A DNA stretch of 64,000 bases from Saururus chinensis (GCA_035235625.1 CP141142.1:18858995-18922994), one strand, 5' to 3'; positions 12,475-25,600 are shown, counted from the stretch's first letter. A program made the numbers and translations. Notes: generated from the letters alone by a model not told the origin.

Positions 12475-13310
12475 TGTAACTCCCCAACCTGAAAAACTAG
12501 ACCTGGATCGGGGGTTAGTCAGAAAATAGAATTAGAGTGTAAAAAATAAACAAAAAAATTAAAACAAGACTGACCAGGAGCGGTAGACTCTGAACGTGAG
12601 AGTCATAACGTTCTTCCACACACAACAGAGCTTTAATGTTCCATTGTGCATAGATCATAACAAACCTAATTTTATAACTAATTTGGATTGGGCCAACATT
12701 ATTGTTCCATTGGTTGCCTACGTACGTATTAGATACCATCTTTGATATTATTCCATTACGATCGGATCCGAATATAGTTTTGCCTAATGGCTAATATATA
12801 CATCAAACATCACAAAATCATATACGATAAAAAGATATATAGTTTATATCCAAATAATTTATTTGGAGTAAGACGGAAATCTCATAAAACATCAGAGTCA
12901 AAGGAAGTCAATAAATCAATAGAGTCACAACACATCCTACTCTATCACAGACCAAACACACACCACACATCTTGCTCTACCCTTGAGCAAGGCTGAACAC
13001 AAATAGGTTATATAAACACATATTATCACTAAGCATATTAAACACACAAATTATAACATAGCATACATCCTAATTAGCACATGCAATTCTATAATTAAAA
13101 CAGGAGGTAGGAAACACTTACTCCCCTGATGTCCTACGAGGTAGTGGCAGTTAGGGTTGCTTGCTCCTTCTGGGTATCTTCCCCTTTAGATCTAGAGACA
13201 GCAGACGGAGCCTTCTCTAGCTTCAGCACGTTTCCTGCCTTGCACCAGAAGATGACTAACAAAACATTCCTATAACTCAGGACTCTATACACTTTCCGTT
13301 CCTGTAAGTA
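12475..13310 (-). mobile_element. LTR fragment of an unassigned Ty3/gypsy-like element
   Basis: Sequence unrelated to its neighbours starts with TGTAACTCCCCAACCTG, which on the minus strand is a ...GGGGAGTTACA LTR terminus. The minus strand therefore reads toward an LTR 3' end at 12475. No coding domain is recognised. The right edge is uncertain: it dissolves into a 55-bp tandem repeat before the CRM-type coding region. It may be the remaining part of an LTR that inserted into the element A LTR and was later truncated. Family unassigned. Confidence 0.5.
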
Positions 13311-13318
13311 GTGGACAG

Positions 13319-13451
13319 AACCTCCCCTACCTGGAGACACTTTTTTCTGTATGCGTTCGTGGACGTTAGACATAACTTCCCCTTACTCGGAGACATTTTT
13401 TCCCCTATGCGTCCGTGGACAACGAACATAACTTCCCCTTTCCCAGAGACA
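13319..13451. repeat. 55-bp tandem repeat, 2.4 copies
   Basis: Three starts of the motif aacttcccc or aacctcccc at 13319, 13374 and 13430 define a 55-56 bp period, with ggagacattttttc and cgtccgtggac in each copy. The block sits at the boundary between the unassigned LTR fragment and the CRM-type element. I cannot tell which of the two it belongs to. Confidence 0.8.
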
Positions 13452-13536
13452 CAATTTGAAAGAGATGTGAAGGAAAAAAGAGTTGTTAATGTACTTCTTT
13501 CCAGGAAGGAGTCCAAGGAGCAAGTAATACCCATTT

Positions 13537-14860
13537 GTGCTAGACCTCTTATTGATGAGTTTTCAGATGTCTTCCTTGATGAATTACCAACTGGCTTACC
13601 TGGACCAAATTGATTTGGTTCCCGGTGCTAGCCTTCCTAACAAGCCGTATTGTATGAGTCCTAATAAAGAAAATGAAGAAGTGAATAGAAAAGTTGCTGA
13701 ACTATTGGAGAAGGGGTATATCAAAGAAAGTTTGAGTCCATGTGGTGTCCCAGCTCTTTTGGTGCCAAAAAAAGATGGTACTTGGAGAATGTGCATAGAT
13801 AGTCGTACTATTAATAAGATAACAGCGAAGTATAGATTTCCAATTCCAAGATTGGATGATATGCTAGATAATTTGGCTAGAGCAACTATCTTCTCAAAGC
13901 TTGATCTTAAAACAAGCTACCAACAAATCAGAATGAAACCAGGAGATGAATGGAAAACAGTGTTTAAGACACGTGAAGGCTTATATGAGTGGCTTGTCAT
14001 ATGCACCAAGCACTTTTATGAGGGTGATGAACCATGTGCTAAAACCCTTCATTGGGCGATGCGTTGTAGTTTACTTTGATGATATCTTGATTTATAGTGT
14101 TAACAGTGTGTTACATTTGCAGCACCTTCGTGACGTACTGAGTACTTTATGCAGGGAAAGATTATTTGTGCAGCTGAAGAAGTTGAGTTTATGACTCCTC
14201 TCAAGTCCTATTTTTGGGATTCATTGTTTCTGGAGATGGCATCAAGGCTGATGATGACAAGGTGCGAGCAATTGTTGAATGGCCCCGCCCCACTACAATT
14301 ACTGAAGTAAGGTCTTTCCATGGACTTGCTTCTTTCTATAGAAGGTTTATTCATCATTTCAGCATAATTGTAGCACCAATAACAGAGTGCATAAAGAGGA
14401 AAAAGCTAGAGTGGACTCATGAAGCTGAGAAGAGTTTTCTTGAGATAAAGGCAAGATTATCAGCTACACCTCTACTTGCATTGCCAGACTTTGAAAAGCT
14501 GTTTGAAGTCGATTGTGATGATTTTAAAGTTGGTATTGGTGCTGTGCTAAGTCAAGAAGGCAAACTTGTTGCCTACTTTAGTGAAAAGTTTGGTGGAGCA
14601 AAGCAGGGGTGTTCTACCTATAATATGGAGTTCTATGCTGTATATCAAACATTAAGGCATTGACAGCATTATCTAATCCAATAAGACTTCATCTTGTACT
14701 CTGACCAATGAAGCATTGAAGCACCTTCACAGCCAACAAAAACTCAACCACAGACATGCAAAGTGGGCCGCCTATCTCCAAGAGTTCACATTCACCCTGA
14801 AGCACAAATCTGGAGTGCAAAATTGAGTAGCTGATGCTTTAAGTCGCCGGACTTCTCTCC
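13537..14860 (+). pseudogene. CRM reverse transcriptase and RNase H remnant
   Basis: The 13537-14079 stretch opens with the linker [13 protein letters not shown] and the reverse transcriptase N-terminal region ([32 protein letters not shown]). The catalytic YFDD box lies at 14072-14083. The thumb follows at 14214 ([20 protein letters not shown]), then RNase H with [19 protein letters not shown] and [10 protein letters not shown] up to about 14860. Domain order and wording are those of CRM chromoviruses rather than the Tekay-like copies elsewhere in the window. A fossil; several breaks. Confidence 0.9.
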
Positions 14861-14941
14861 TCTCTAGAATGCAAGCTGAAGTCATTGGGTTTGGAACAAT
14901 TCAAGAATTCTATCCCACTGATGATTACTTTTCTCATATAA

Positions 14942-16307
14942 TTGCAGGTATCAAAGAAGGAAAAAAGTGAGTATTTTCTCAGTGATGGTTTCCATTTCAA
15001 AGGGAATCAGTTGTGTATCCCAGAGTGTTCCCTGCAGCTAAAGATTACTCAAGAGCTCCACAATGAAGGACACTTTGGAGAAAAGAAGACTATTGATCTC
15101 ATCTCTAAAGACTACTATTGGCCTTCAATCCGAAAGGAGGTTACTCATTATGTGAAAAGATGTCATGTGTGCCAAAGTCTCAAAGGGAACTTCCACAAAT
15201 GTTGTACTTTATATGCCACTTCCCATTCCTGAAAGACCATGGACAGATGTAAGCATGGATTTTGTTTTGGGGCTGCCAAGAACACAAAGAGGCGTCGATT
15301 CTATCTTTGTTGTTGTAGACCATTTTTCGAAGATGGCTCATTTCATATCTTGCAGAAAGACAATGGATGCGTCACATATTGCTTCGATCTATTTTCGTGA
15401 AGTAGTTCATCTCCATGGTATTCCCAAGTCCATCACTTCAGATCATGATCCAAAATTTGTCAGCCACTTTTGGAGGAGTCTTTGGAGGTTACTTGGCACA
15501 AATCTTCAATTCAGTAGTGTATATCACCCCCAAACAGATGGGCAAACTAAGGTTATCAATAGAAGCCTTGGTAATTTATTGAGATGCTTAACTGGGGTAA
15601 ATCTGAAGAAATGACATCAAGCTTTAGCACAAGCTGAATTTGCTTACAACAGGTCCACTAACCACTCTACAGGTCTTAGTCCTTTTGAAGTTGCTCCTCT
15701 CCCTAACTTGAAGCGGCCCAGCAAGAAGGTGGAAGATTTTGTTTCTGAGATGCTTCAAGTTCATGAAGAAGTTAAGACTAACTTGATGAAGACAACGGAA
15801 CAATACAAACTTGCAGCAGACAAACACCGCAGAAAGTTAGTTTTTGAGAATGGCGACTATGTGTGGGCTGTTCTTACAAAGGATCAATTTTCACAAGGAG
15901 AGTATAGCAAGCTAAGCCCACGTAAGATCGGTCCATATGAGATTGTTGAGAAGATCAATGACAATGCCTACAGATTGAAGCTTCCTAGCCATATCCCCAC
16001 TCATGATGTTTTTAATGTTAAGCATCTGATTCCATATTATGGAAACAATTCAGAAGACAAAATTGCAAACTCGAGGACGAGTTTTCTTCCACCTGGGGAG
16101 AATGATGTAGATCATGTTATTGACAAGTACCTGGACAAGCTAGATGTAGCAATGCCATTGAAAACCCAGCTAAAGGTCTATCATCCTTATTTAAGAAGAA
16201 GCCCAAGAATCCACAAGAAGACCAAAAGCCAAGGATTAATTGAGCCCAACTACAAAGATTCTTTTCCTGACCTGCAACCTTTGGAGTCCCAAGGCCTCAT
16301 TAATTAA
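14942..16307 (+). pseudogene. CRM integrase remnant reaching into the LTR
   Basis: Three integrase parts follow in order. First a zinc-binding region (14942-15232; [30 protein letters not shown]). Then a catalytic core (15165-15614; [36 protein letters not shown]). Last a C-terminal domain (15708-16307; LSPRKIGPYEIVEKINDNAY, HDVFNVKHLIPYY). The coding end continues past the start of the 3' LTR at 16103, as in CRM elements, where the tail acts as a divergent chromodomain (CR motif) tied to centromere targeting. Whether this tail could target is not decidable here. Broken copy. Confidence 0.88.
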
Positions 16308-16677
16308 AGCAAGCTATTGCAACCAAGGCACCTTTTCATATGTAGTCCACTTAGGGACTTGTTTTAGGACATTTAATGCTTTTTGAGACTAGTTTTCACT
16401 TTATTTAATGCTATCTCAAATGCTTGTACGAAATTAAGCCTATATATATGGCTTCTATGTAATGAAATTGGAGTTTTTGGCTTGTTCATCTTTAACTTGT
16501 GTCTGGAGTATCAACAACTTTTAGAACCTATCTTCCCTGGCTATCTCTCCTTAGAGATAGTTTTAGATGCCCTCAAGCATAAGTCGTCGTAATCCTTGTG
16601 ATTTTTCCTCTCAGCGAGTTCCATTCAAAGTTCATTTTTGCTTTGGCATGCATCTTCTTTCTTTGCGCTGCACATCA
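16103..16677 (+). repeat. 3' LTR of the CRM-type element
   Basis: The LTR begins TGATGTAGATC, immediately after the purine tract ctggggagaa, and ends near gcgctgcaca(tca) where satellite resumes with aaaactagtt. At about 575 bp it is in the usual short range for CRM LTRs. A TATATATAT box sits at 16441. The exact right edge (16674 or 16677) is ambiguous because the other LTR is missing. Confidence 0.8.
16441..16449 (+). promoter_or_regulatory. TATA box in CRM LTR
   Basis: TATATATAT about 340 bp into the LTR, followed by ggcttctatg. This position fits the U3/R border of a CRM LTR, where transcription of the element would start. Called from position and sequence only. Confidence 0.55.
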
Positions 16678-19600
16678 AAAACTAGTTAACCGAATAAAAT
16701 CACTTATGGTAATGAAGAACGGTCAAATTATGGTATCACTTTTTCCATTTGATTCGTAATTACAAACGACAAAAATTATTGGGAGGTCTCTTAAAACTAT
16801 AAACAATATAATGATTTGTCAAGCTGAGCAAACTTTCATTTTAATCGACTGAAAGGATAAAACTAAATAAAAATTAGACCGATTGGTTTGTCGTTTAATA
16901 TATTTGATTTATTTTTACAAAATTAGTAAATGAGTACGTATTTATTTAAAATAACTAAATATACATTCATAATGAGCATGGGTGCTTTGTTCTAAAACTA
17001 GTTATGCGAATGAAATTACATAAGTTAGGGAAGAACGATAAAATTATAGTATCACTTACTCTATTTAATTTATTATTATGAATGTAACAAATAATAAGAA
17101 ATTCTTTTTAAACTTTAAACGATATAATAATTTATTCATATTCTTAATAAACTTTGGTTTTTATAGATTAAAAGGATATAACTAGACCAATAGTGGTCCG
17201 ATTGGTTCATCATTTATTACATATTATGAACTTAGTAAATAAGTGCATACATCCTTAAAATAACTAAATATACTTTCGTGATAAGCATAGGTTCTTTGTT
17301 ATAAGTAAAGGAAGAACAGTCAAGTTGTGTGATATGCATTTGATTTATAATTACGAACGTAACAAATGATTGGGAGGTGTCTTGAAACTTTAAGCAATAT
17401 AAAGATTTATTTGCATTCTTAACAAACTTCGGTTTTAATCGATTGAAAGGATGTTACTTGACTAATAGTGATGTGATTGGTTTGTCATTTGCATTTGAAT
17501 CATTGCAACAAACTTCGTAATGAACATGGGTGCTTTGTTCTAAAACTAGTTTAGCGAATGAAATCACATAAGTTAAGGAATAACAACAAATTGTAGCCTC
17601 ACATACTCTATTTAATTCGTAATTATGAATGTAACAAATGATCAGGAGTTCTATTTAAACTTTAAAAGGTATAACGATTTATTCTCATTCTTAACGAACT
17701 TCAGTTTTATTATATAGAAAGGATATAACTAGACCTATAGTTGTATGATTGGTCCGTCATTTATCGCATTTGATTTATTCTTACGACCTTATTAAATGAG
17801 TACGTATTTCTTTAAAACAACTAAATATACATTGGTGAGGAGCATGAGTGTTTTTTTCTAAAATTAGTTAAATGAATGAAATCATATAAGTTGAAGAATA
17901 TCGGTTAAATTGTGGTATCATTTACTCCATTTGATTCATAATTACGAACTTAGAAAATGATTAAGAGATCTCTTTAAACTATAAATTACATAACGATTTG
18001 TACACATTTTAATGAACTTTGGTTTTAATCAATTAAAATGATATAACTAGACCAATAGTAGTCTGATTGTTTCGTCATTTAGTACATTTGATTCATTTTT
18101 CAAATTTATTAAATAAGTACATATTTCTTTAAAACACCTAAATATATATATCTGTGACGAGATTAGGTGCTTTCTAAGTTAAGTGAATAAAATCACATAA
18201 GTTGAGGAATAACAATCAAATTGTGGTATGACTTTCTCCATTTGATTTGTAATTACGAACATAACAAATGGTTAGGAAGTCTCTTAAAACTTTAAACTAT
18301 ATAACGATTTATGCACATTCATAATGAACTTCGGTTTTAATCGATTAAAATGATATAACTAGCCTAATATTAGTCTGATTGTTTTGTCATTTAATGCATT
18401 TCATTCATTCTTACAAATTTAGTAAATTAGTATGTATTTCATTAAAACAACTAAATATACTTTAGTGACGAGCATGCGTGCTTTGTTCTAAAACTAGTTA
18501 AGCGAATAAAATCATATATGTTATGAAAGAATGGTCAAATTACGGTATCACTTACTCCATTTGATTTGTAATTACAAATATAACAAGTGATCGAAGGTAT
18601 CTTTAACGCTTAAATGATGTAACAATTTATTCGCATTCTTATTGATCTTCGGTTTTAATCAATTAAAAGGTTATAATTGAACTAATAGTGGTCCGATTGG
18701 TTTGTTATTTTGTGCATTTGATTTAGTTTTAAGAACTTAGTAAATAAGTATATATTTCTTTAATACACCAAAATATACTTTCATGATGTACTTGGGTGCT
18801 TTGTTATAAAACTTAATAAGTAAATAAAATCAAATTAGTTAAGGCATAATGGTCAAATTGGGGTATCATTTTTTTATTTGATTCGTAATTACATACACAA
18901 CAATTGAATTAGAAGTCTCTTTAAACTTTAAACTATATAAAAATTTGTACACATTCTTAACGAACTTCGGTTTTAAGATTTTTAAAGAATTTAAATAGAC
19001 CGAAAGTGGTTCAATTTGTTCATCATTTAATGCATTTGATTCATTCTTACGAAATTAGTAAATGAGTACATATTTGTTTAAAATAACTAAATATACATTC
19101 CTGACGAGCATTGGTGCTTTGTTCTAAAACTAGTTAAGCAAATGAAATCACATAAATTAGGGAAGAACGATTAAATTGTGATATCACTTACTGCATTTGA
19201 TTCATTTAACAAATGATAGGGAAGTTTCTTTAAATATTAAATGATATAAGGATTTAATAACAATCTTAATGAATTTTGGTTTTAATCGATTAAAACACTT
19301 TCTCTATTTGATTTGTATTTACAAACGCAATAAATGATTAGGAGGTCTCTTTAAACTATAAACGATATAGCGATTTATGCACACTCTTAATGAACTTTTG
19401 TTTTAATCAATTAAAAAGCTATATTTAGCCCAATAGTGGTCTGATTGGTTCACCGTTTAATGCATTTAATAAATTCTTACAAACTTAGTAAATGAGTACA
19501 TAATCATTTAAAACAACTAAACATACATTCGTGACGAGTCTAGATGCCTTGTTCTAAAACAAGTTAAGGGAATGAAATCAAATAAGTTAACGAATAACGG

Positions 19601-21258
19601 TCAAATTGCAGTATCACTCACTCCATTTAATTCATAATTACGCATGTATCAAATGATAGGGAGGTCTCTTTAAACTTAAAATGATATAACTAGACATATA
19701 GTGGTCCAATCGATTTGTCATTTAGTGCATTTGAATTATTCTTACAAACTTAGTAAATGAACATGTATTTATTTAAAATAATTAAATACACATTCGTGAC
19801 TAGCTTGGATGCTTTATTCTAAAAACTAGTTAAGCAAATTAAATTACATAAGAAGAACGGTTAAATTGTGGTATCACTTACTCTAATTAATCTCTAATTA
19901 CGAAGTAAAAAATAATAGGGAGGTCTCTATAAACAATATAATGATTTATTCACATTCTTAATGAATTTTAGTTTTTAAAGATTAAAAGGATATAACTAGA
20001 CCAATAGTGGTCCGATTAGTTCTTCATTTAGTACATTTGATTTATTCTTATGAACATAGTAAATGAGTACATATTTTTTTAAAACAACTAAATATACATT
20101 CGTAACAAACAAAAGTTCTTTGTTCAAATACTAGTTAAGCGAACTAAATCACATAAGTTAAGGAAGAATGGTCAAGTTGTAATATCACTTACTCCATTTA
20201 TTTGTAATTACAAACATAACAAATGACATGGAGGTCTCTTTAAATCTTAAACAATATAACTATTTATTCACATTCTTAATGCACTTTGGTTTTAATCGAT
20301 TAAAAGGATATAACTCGACCAATAATGGTCCGATTGGTTTATCATTTAGTGCATTTGATTCATTCTTAGGAACTTAGTAAATAAGTATATATTTCTTCAA
20401 AACCACTAAATATGCATTCGTGATGAGCATGGATGCTTTGTTCTAAAATTAGTTAAGCAAACAAAATCATATAAATTAAAGAATAATGGTCAAATTGTTG
20501 TATCACATACTTCATTTAATTCGTAACTATGAACGTAACAAATGAGAAGGAGGCCTCTTTAAAATTTAAATAATATAACAATTTATTCACATTTTTAATA
20601 AAATTCGGTTTTAGTAGATTAAAAGGATATAACTAGAATAATTTTTGTCTGATTAGTTTGTTGTTTAGTGCATTTAATTCATTCTTACTGACTTAGTAAA
20701 TGAGTATGCACTTTTTATAAAATAATTAAATATACATTCGTGATGAGCATTGGTTCTTTGTTCTGATATTAGTTAAGAGAATAAATTTACATATGTTAAG
20801 GAAGAATGGTCAAGTTGTGGTATCACTTTCTCCATTTGATTTATAATTATGAATATTACAAATGATTGAGAGCTCTCATTAAACTTTAAACAATATAATA
20901 ATTTATATACATTCTTAAAAAACTTTAGTTTTAATCGATTAAAATGATATAACTAGAATAAAAGTGGTTCATTTGCTTCGCCATTTAATGCATTTAATTC
21001 CTTATTACAAATTCTGTAAATGATCATGTATTAATCTAGAACAATTAAATACAAATTTATGATGAGCAATCACACAATTTAAAGAATAACAGTAAATTTA
21101 GGTATCACTTTCTCCATTTAATTCGTAATTATGGACTAAAAAAATAATTAGAAGGCTTCTTTAAATTATAAATGATATAGCGATTTGTACACAATCTTAA
21201 TGAACTTCAATTTTAATAAATTGAAAGGATATAACTCAGCTAATAGTGGTTCGATTAT
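16678..21258 (+). repeat. 320-bp satellite array
   Basis: About fourteen + oriented units, resuming in the motif aaaactagttaac right after the CRM LTR. Most units keep the segments gtgctttgttctaaaactag, ttttaatcgattaaaa and catttgattcgtaatta. Some are shortened, for example near 17300 and 19285, where the sequence jumps from ttttaatcgattaaaa into the ctatttgattt segment of the next half-unit. The array stops at the insertion at 21259. Confidence 0.95.
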
Positions 21259-22607
21259 TGTTACGTCCTAACCAAGACTATGAAGTAGTTTAATTCAAAT
21301 TTATTTTTACTTGTAAACTGTAATAAATAAGATTGATCCACAAGGAATGCCTTATGTAACAAAGAAAATAATTACAAAAAAATAGAATAGAGAATGAAGG
21401 TAGAAAAAGTGCTAAGGCATCGAAAATCCACTTGTAATAAATATCTAATGTATATTTGATTCAAATGATAACTCAATTAAGATCGAATGAAAATTTATCT
21501 CAATCAAAAAATTTAACTCTTAAAGAACTTTGAAATAGAACAATAGTAATTGATTGTTTACTACGTAAAAGCATTAAGTATATAATCAAAGGGAATTGTA
21601 AGCATTCAGCATGCCTTTCGTTAACGCCAAATTAAATAATTATATAGATTATATACTCCTTGAAAATGAAACATCAATTTAAAATGATAAAAAACTTACT
21701 TGAATCAAAAGAGCCATTAAACATCAAGTATAAGCTTCATCCCTAACCTTAACCAAGAGCTTAGAAAGCCATTATACAAAACTAAAAACCAAAAGCTAAT
21801 AGAAGAGAATAAAAATAGGAGAAAAGAGCTCCAAGAGGGGATGATGCCTCTACCACGTCCATTCCTCTATTTATAGGAGTAGGAGGGGTTGCTTCAAAGG
21901 GGAATGTCTAATCATATCACTTGATTGCATCCTGGTTGATGGCTTTATTGGTTGTTTCTTTTGCAATGATTAGATTCTAAATAAATCATATAAATCAATA
22001 ATTTATTTAGCAAATAAGTATCCTTAAGTCTTCCTTTAGTTATCCAATCAACATCATTGTCTTTCCTTATTGTATTAATCACAACCAATGAAAAGATATT
22101 TCATGTGTTAGCCTCAAGTTAGTTGACTAGTTGTCCCTTTAAATGTTAGATTTGACTCATATCTTTAGAATCATGAATTGCTTCTTAAAATATGGATTGT
22201 ATCCACGGATATTTTTATTCCAATGCCATCAAAATCATATCCATCTGAATTATACATAGCAAGATATGGCTGAAATACTAAGGTTGTATCAATTTGTCCA
22301 AATTAGCATCTTCCCAAATTTACTTCTCTTGATGCAAATCTGAAATTCAACAGGTCCATAAGGTTGTGTTCGACCATTCCATGCATATTTATATTATTGG
22401 TAGCCCATTCTTGACTTTTAATATACTTGGGTAGTTGGGCTTTACATCCACTTCTACTTGGATCCTGTTGAAGCCCGTTTAGAAATGTAAACATAACTAA
22501 GGTCCAACTAACCTATTCAAAATATAAATAGCCTAAATAAATAATAAATTAACACAAAATAAGATTGCAATTCAATATTTAAAAATATTTAAATAAACAT
22601 TATTTCA
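21259..22607 (-). mobile_element. Probable solo LTR, unassigned family
   Basis: A 1.35-kb non-satellite insert has TGTTACGTCC at the left and ATTATTTCA at the right, so it reads TG...CA on either strand. On the minus strand it has a TATAAATA box (21869-21876) about 740 bp in, and 'ccttgtggatcaatc' near the far end, an arrangement typical of a plant LTR. No primer site, purine tract or retroviral domain is present. I find no matching 5-bp flanks, so the edges could be a few bases off. A small minus-strand reading frame at 22303-22494 resembles nothing I know and is probably chance. Confidence 0.5.
21869..21876 (-). promoter_or_regulatory. TATA box in probable solo LTR
   Basis: On the minus strand the sequence cctaTAAATAgagga is a strong plant TATA match. 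It is the main reason for reading this insert as a minus-strand LTR. Confidence 0.5.
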
Positions 22608-25600
22608 GTGCTTAACCAATCGGTTTTTCGTTTACTACATTTGATTCATTCTTAAGAACTAAGGAAAAATGGTTAAATATGGTATCACTTACTCTCTTTG
22701 ATTTGTAATTACGAACGTAACAATGATAGGGTGGTGTCTTTAAACTTAAAACTTTCAGCGATATAAGGATTTATTTACATTCTTAACAATCTTCGGTTTG
22801 AAATGATATAACTAGACTAATATTTAACCGATCAGTTCATCATTTGATACATTTCATTTATTTTTACAAAATTAGTAGATAAGCATGTATTTATTTTAAA
22901 TAATTAAATACACAATTGTGACTAGCTTGGGTGTTTTATTTTAAAACTAGTTATGTAAATAAAATCACAATAAGTTAAGGAAGAATAGTCAAATTGTGGC
23001 ATCACTTACTCCATTGATTCATAGTTATGAACATAACAAATAATTAAGAGGTCTCTTTAAACTTTAAACGATATAACGATTTATTTAAGTTCTTAACAAA
23101 CTTCGGTTTTAATCAATTAAAAGGATATAACTATACCAATAGTGGTCCTATTGGTTAGTCATTTAGTACATTTGATTCATTTTTACAAACTTAGTAAATA
23201 AGTACGTATTTATTTAAAACAACAAAATATACATTTGGGATGAGCATGGATGCTTTATTCTAAAATTTGTTAAGCAAATAAAATCACATAAGTTAAAGAA
23301 TAAAGGTCAAATTGTAGTATCACTTTTTCCATTTAATTCATAATTATAAATGTAATAAATGATTGGGAGGTCTATTTAATCTTTAAATGATATTACAATT
23401 TATTTACATTCTTAACAAACTTTGGTTTTAATAGATCAAAAGGATATAACTAGACTAATAGTGGTCTGATTGGTTTGTAATTTAGTTCATTTGATTCATT
23501 GTTACGAACTTAGTTAATGAGTACGTATTTCTTTAAAACAACTAAATACACATTGGTACGAGCATGGGTGCTTTGTTCAAAAACTAGTAAAACGAATGAA
23601 ATCATATAAGTCAAGGAAGAACTGTCAAATTATGGTATCACTTCATTTGATTCGTAATTATGAACGTTACAAATAATAGGGGGGTCTCTTCAAAATTTAA
23701 ATGATATAATAATTTATTTACATTCTTTAAAGAACTTCATAGACTGAAAAAAATAACTAGACTAATAGTGGTCCGATTTATAAATTATTTTGTGCATTTG
23801 ATTTATTCTGATGAACTTAGTAAATGAGTATGTATTTTTTACAACAGCTAAATATACATTTGAGACGGGCATAGGTTCTTTGTTCTAAAACTTGTTAAGC
23901 GAATGAAATCACATAAGTTAAGGAAAAACGGTTAAGTTGTGACAGTTATTTTTCTATTTAATTCCTAATTACGAATGTAAAAAATGATTAGGAGGTCTCA
24001 TTAAACTTTAAATGATATTAGGATTTATAAATATTCGTAACGAATTATTATTTTAATCAATTAAAAGAAAATAATTAAACCAAAAGTTATCCGATTTGTT
24101 CATCATTTAATGCATTTGATTCATTTTTTAAAACCTAGTAAATGAGTAAGTATTTTTTTTAAAAGTAAATTTACATTCGTGACAAGCATAAGTTCTTTGT
24201 TCTAAAACTAGTTAAGTGAATGGAATCACATAACTTAAGGAATAATGGTCAAGTTGTGGTACCAGTTACTCTATTTGATTCGTAATAACAAACATAACCA
24301 ATGATTGAATGGTCTCTTTAAATTTTAAATGATATAAAAATTTATTGTTATTCTTAATGATCTTTGATTTTAATCGATTAAAACGATATAACAAGACAAA
24401 TAGTACTCTGATTGGTTCATCATTTAGTGCAATTGATTTATTTTTACAAACATAGTAAATTAGTGCGTATTTCTTTATAACACCTAAATATATGTTCGAG
24501 ATGAGCATAAGTTCTTTGTTCTAAAATTAGTTAAATGAATGAAATCGCATAAGTTAAGAAAGAATGTTCAAGTAGTGGCATCCATTTTTCCATTTAATTC
24601 CTAATTACAAATGTAAAAAATGATTAGGAGATCTCTTAAAACTTAAATTATATTTTTATTTATATACATTCTCAACAAACTTCGGTTTTATATAATTAAA
24701 ATGATATAATTAGACCAATGGTTTGTCATTTAGTACAATTGTTTCATTCTTATAAACTTAGTAAATAAGTACATATTTTTTAAAAATAAGTAAATATACA
24801 TTCGTGACAAGAAAATGTTCTTTGTTCTCAAACGATTTAAGCGAATAAAATCACATAAGTTAAGGAAGAAAGATTAAGTTGTGGTATCATTTACTCCATT
24901 TAATTTATAATCACGAACGTAACTAATGATTAGGAGGTCTCTTTAAACTTTAAACGATATAACGGTTTGTTAACATTCTTAACGAATTTTGGTTTTAATT
25001 AATTTAAAGTATATAACTAGACAAATAGTGGTCTGATTGGTTCATCGTTTAGTACATTTGATTCATATTTACAACTAAATATACATTCGTGACGAGCATG
25101 AGTGCTTTGTTCTAAAACTAGTTAAGCGAATGAAATCACATATGTTAAGGAAGAACGTTCAAATTGTGGTATTACTTGCTCCATTAGATTCATTATTATG
25201 AACGTAACAAATGATAGATAGGTCTCTTTGAACATTTGAACGATATAATTATTTTTTAAGATTCTTAACAAACTTTAGTTTTAATCAATTAAAAGGATAT
25301 AACTACACCAATAATGGTCTGGTTGGTTCACTATTTAGTGTATTTTATTTATTCTTACGAGCATAGTAAATAAGTACGCATATCTTTAAATCAAATAAAT
25401 ATGCATATGTGACGAGTATGAGTGTTTTGTTCTAAAACTAGTTAAGCAAATGAAATCACATAAGTTAAGGGAGAACGGTCAAATTGTGGTTTCACTTACT
25501 CCATTTGATTCGTAATTACAAACATAACAAATGATAAGGAGGCCTCTTCAAACTTTAAATGATATAATGATTTATTCACATTTTTAACGTACTATGATTT

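Larger units (their letters stand above)
13455..16677 (+). mobile_element. CRM-type (centromeric) Ty3/gypsy element, 5'-truncated
   Basis: A chromovirus of the CRM lineage on the plus strand. Only the pol half and the 3' LTR remain; gag, protease and the 5' LTR are absent. Assignment is from the protein pieces: [19 protein letters not shown] and GLYEWLV in reverse transcriptase, and [20 protein letters not shown] in integrase. A further CRM feature is an LTR that starts with TGATG inside the end of the coding region, after a ctggggagaa purine tract. CRM elements are enriched at plant centromeres, which makes its position beside the satellite notable. The remnant is broken, with several interruptions besides the missing 5' half. 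Without a second LTR its age cannot be estimated. Confidence 0.85.

Noticed and set aside
22303-22494. Possible host gene exon on the minus strand in the 21259-22607 insert
   Set aside because: No known domain, no plausible splice context, and the insert has LTR-like ends.
24266-24508. Open reading frames inside the satellite (also 2198-2389, 34374-34598)
   Set aside because: They lie wholly in satellite units, are disrupted in neighbouring units, and their translations are low-complexity AT-rich text with no known domain.
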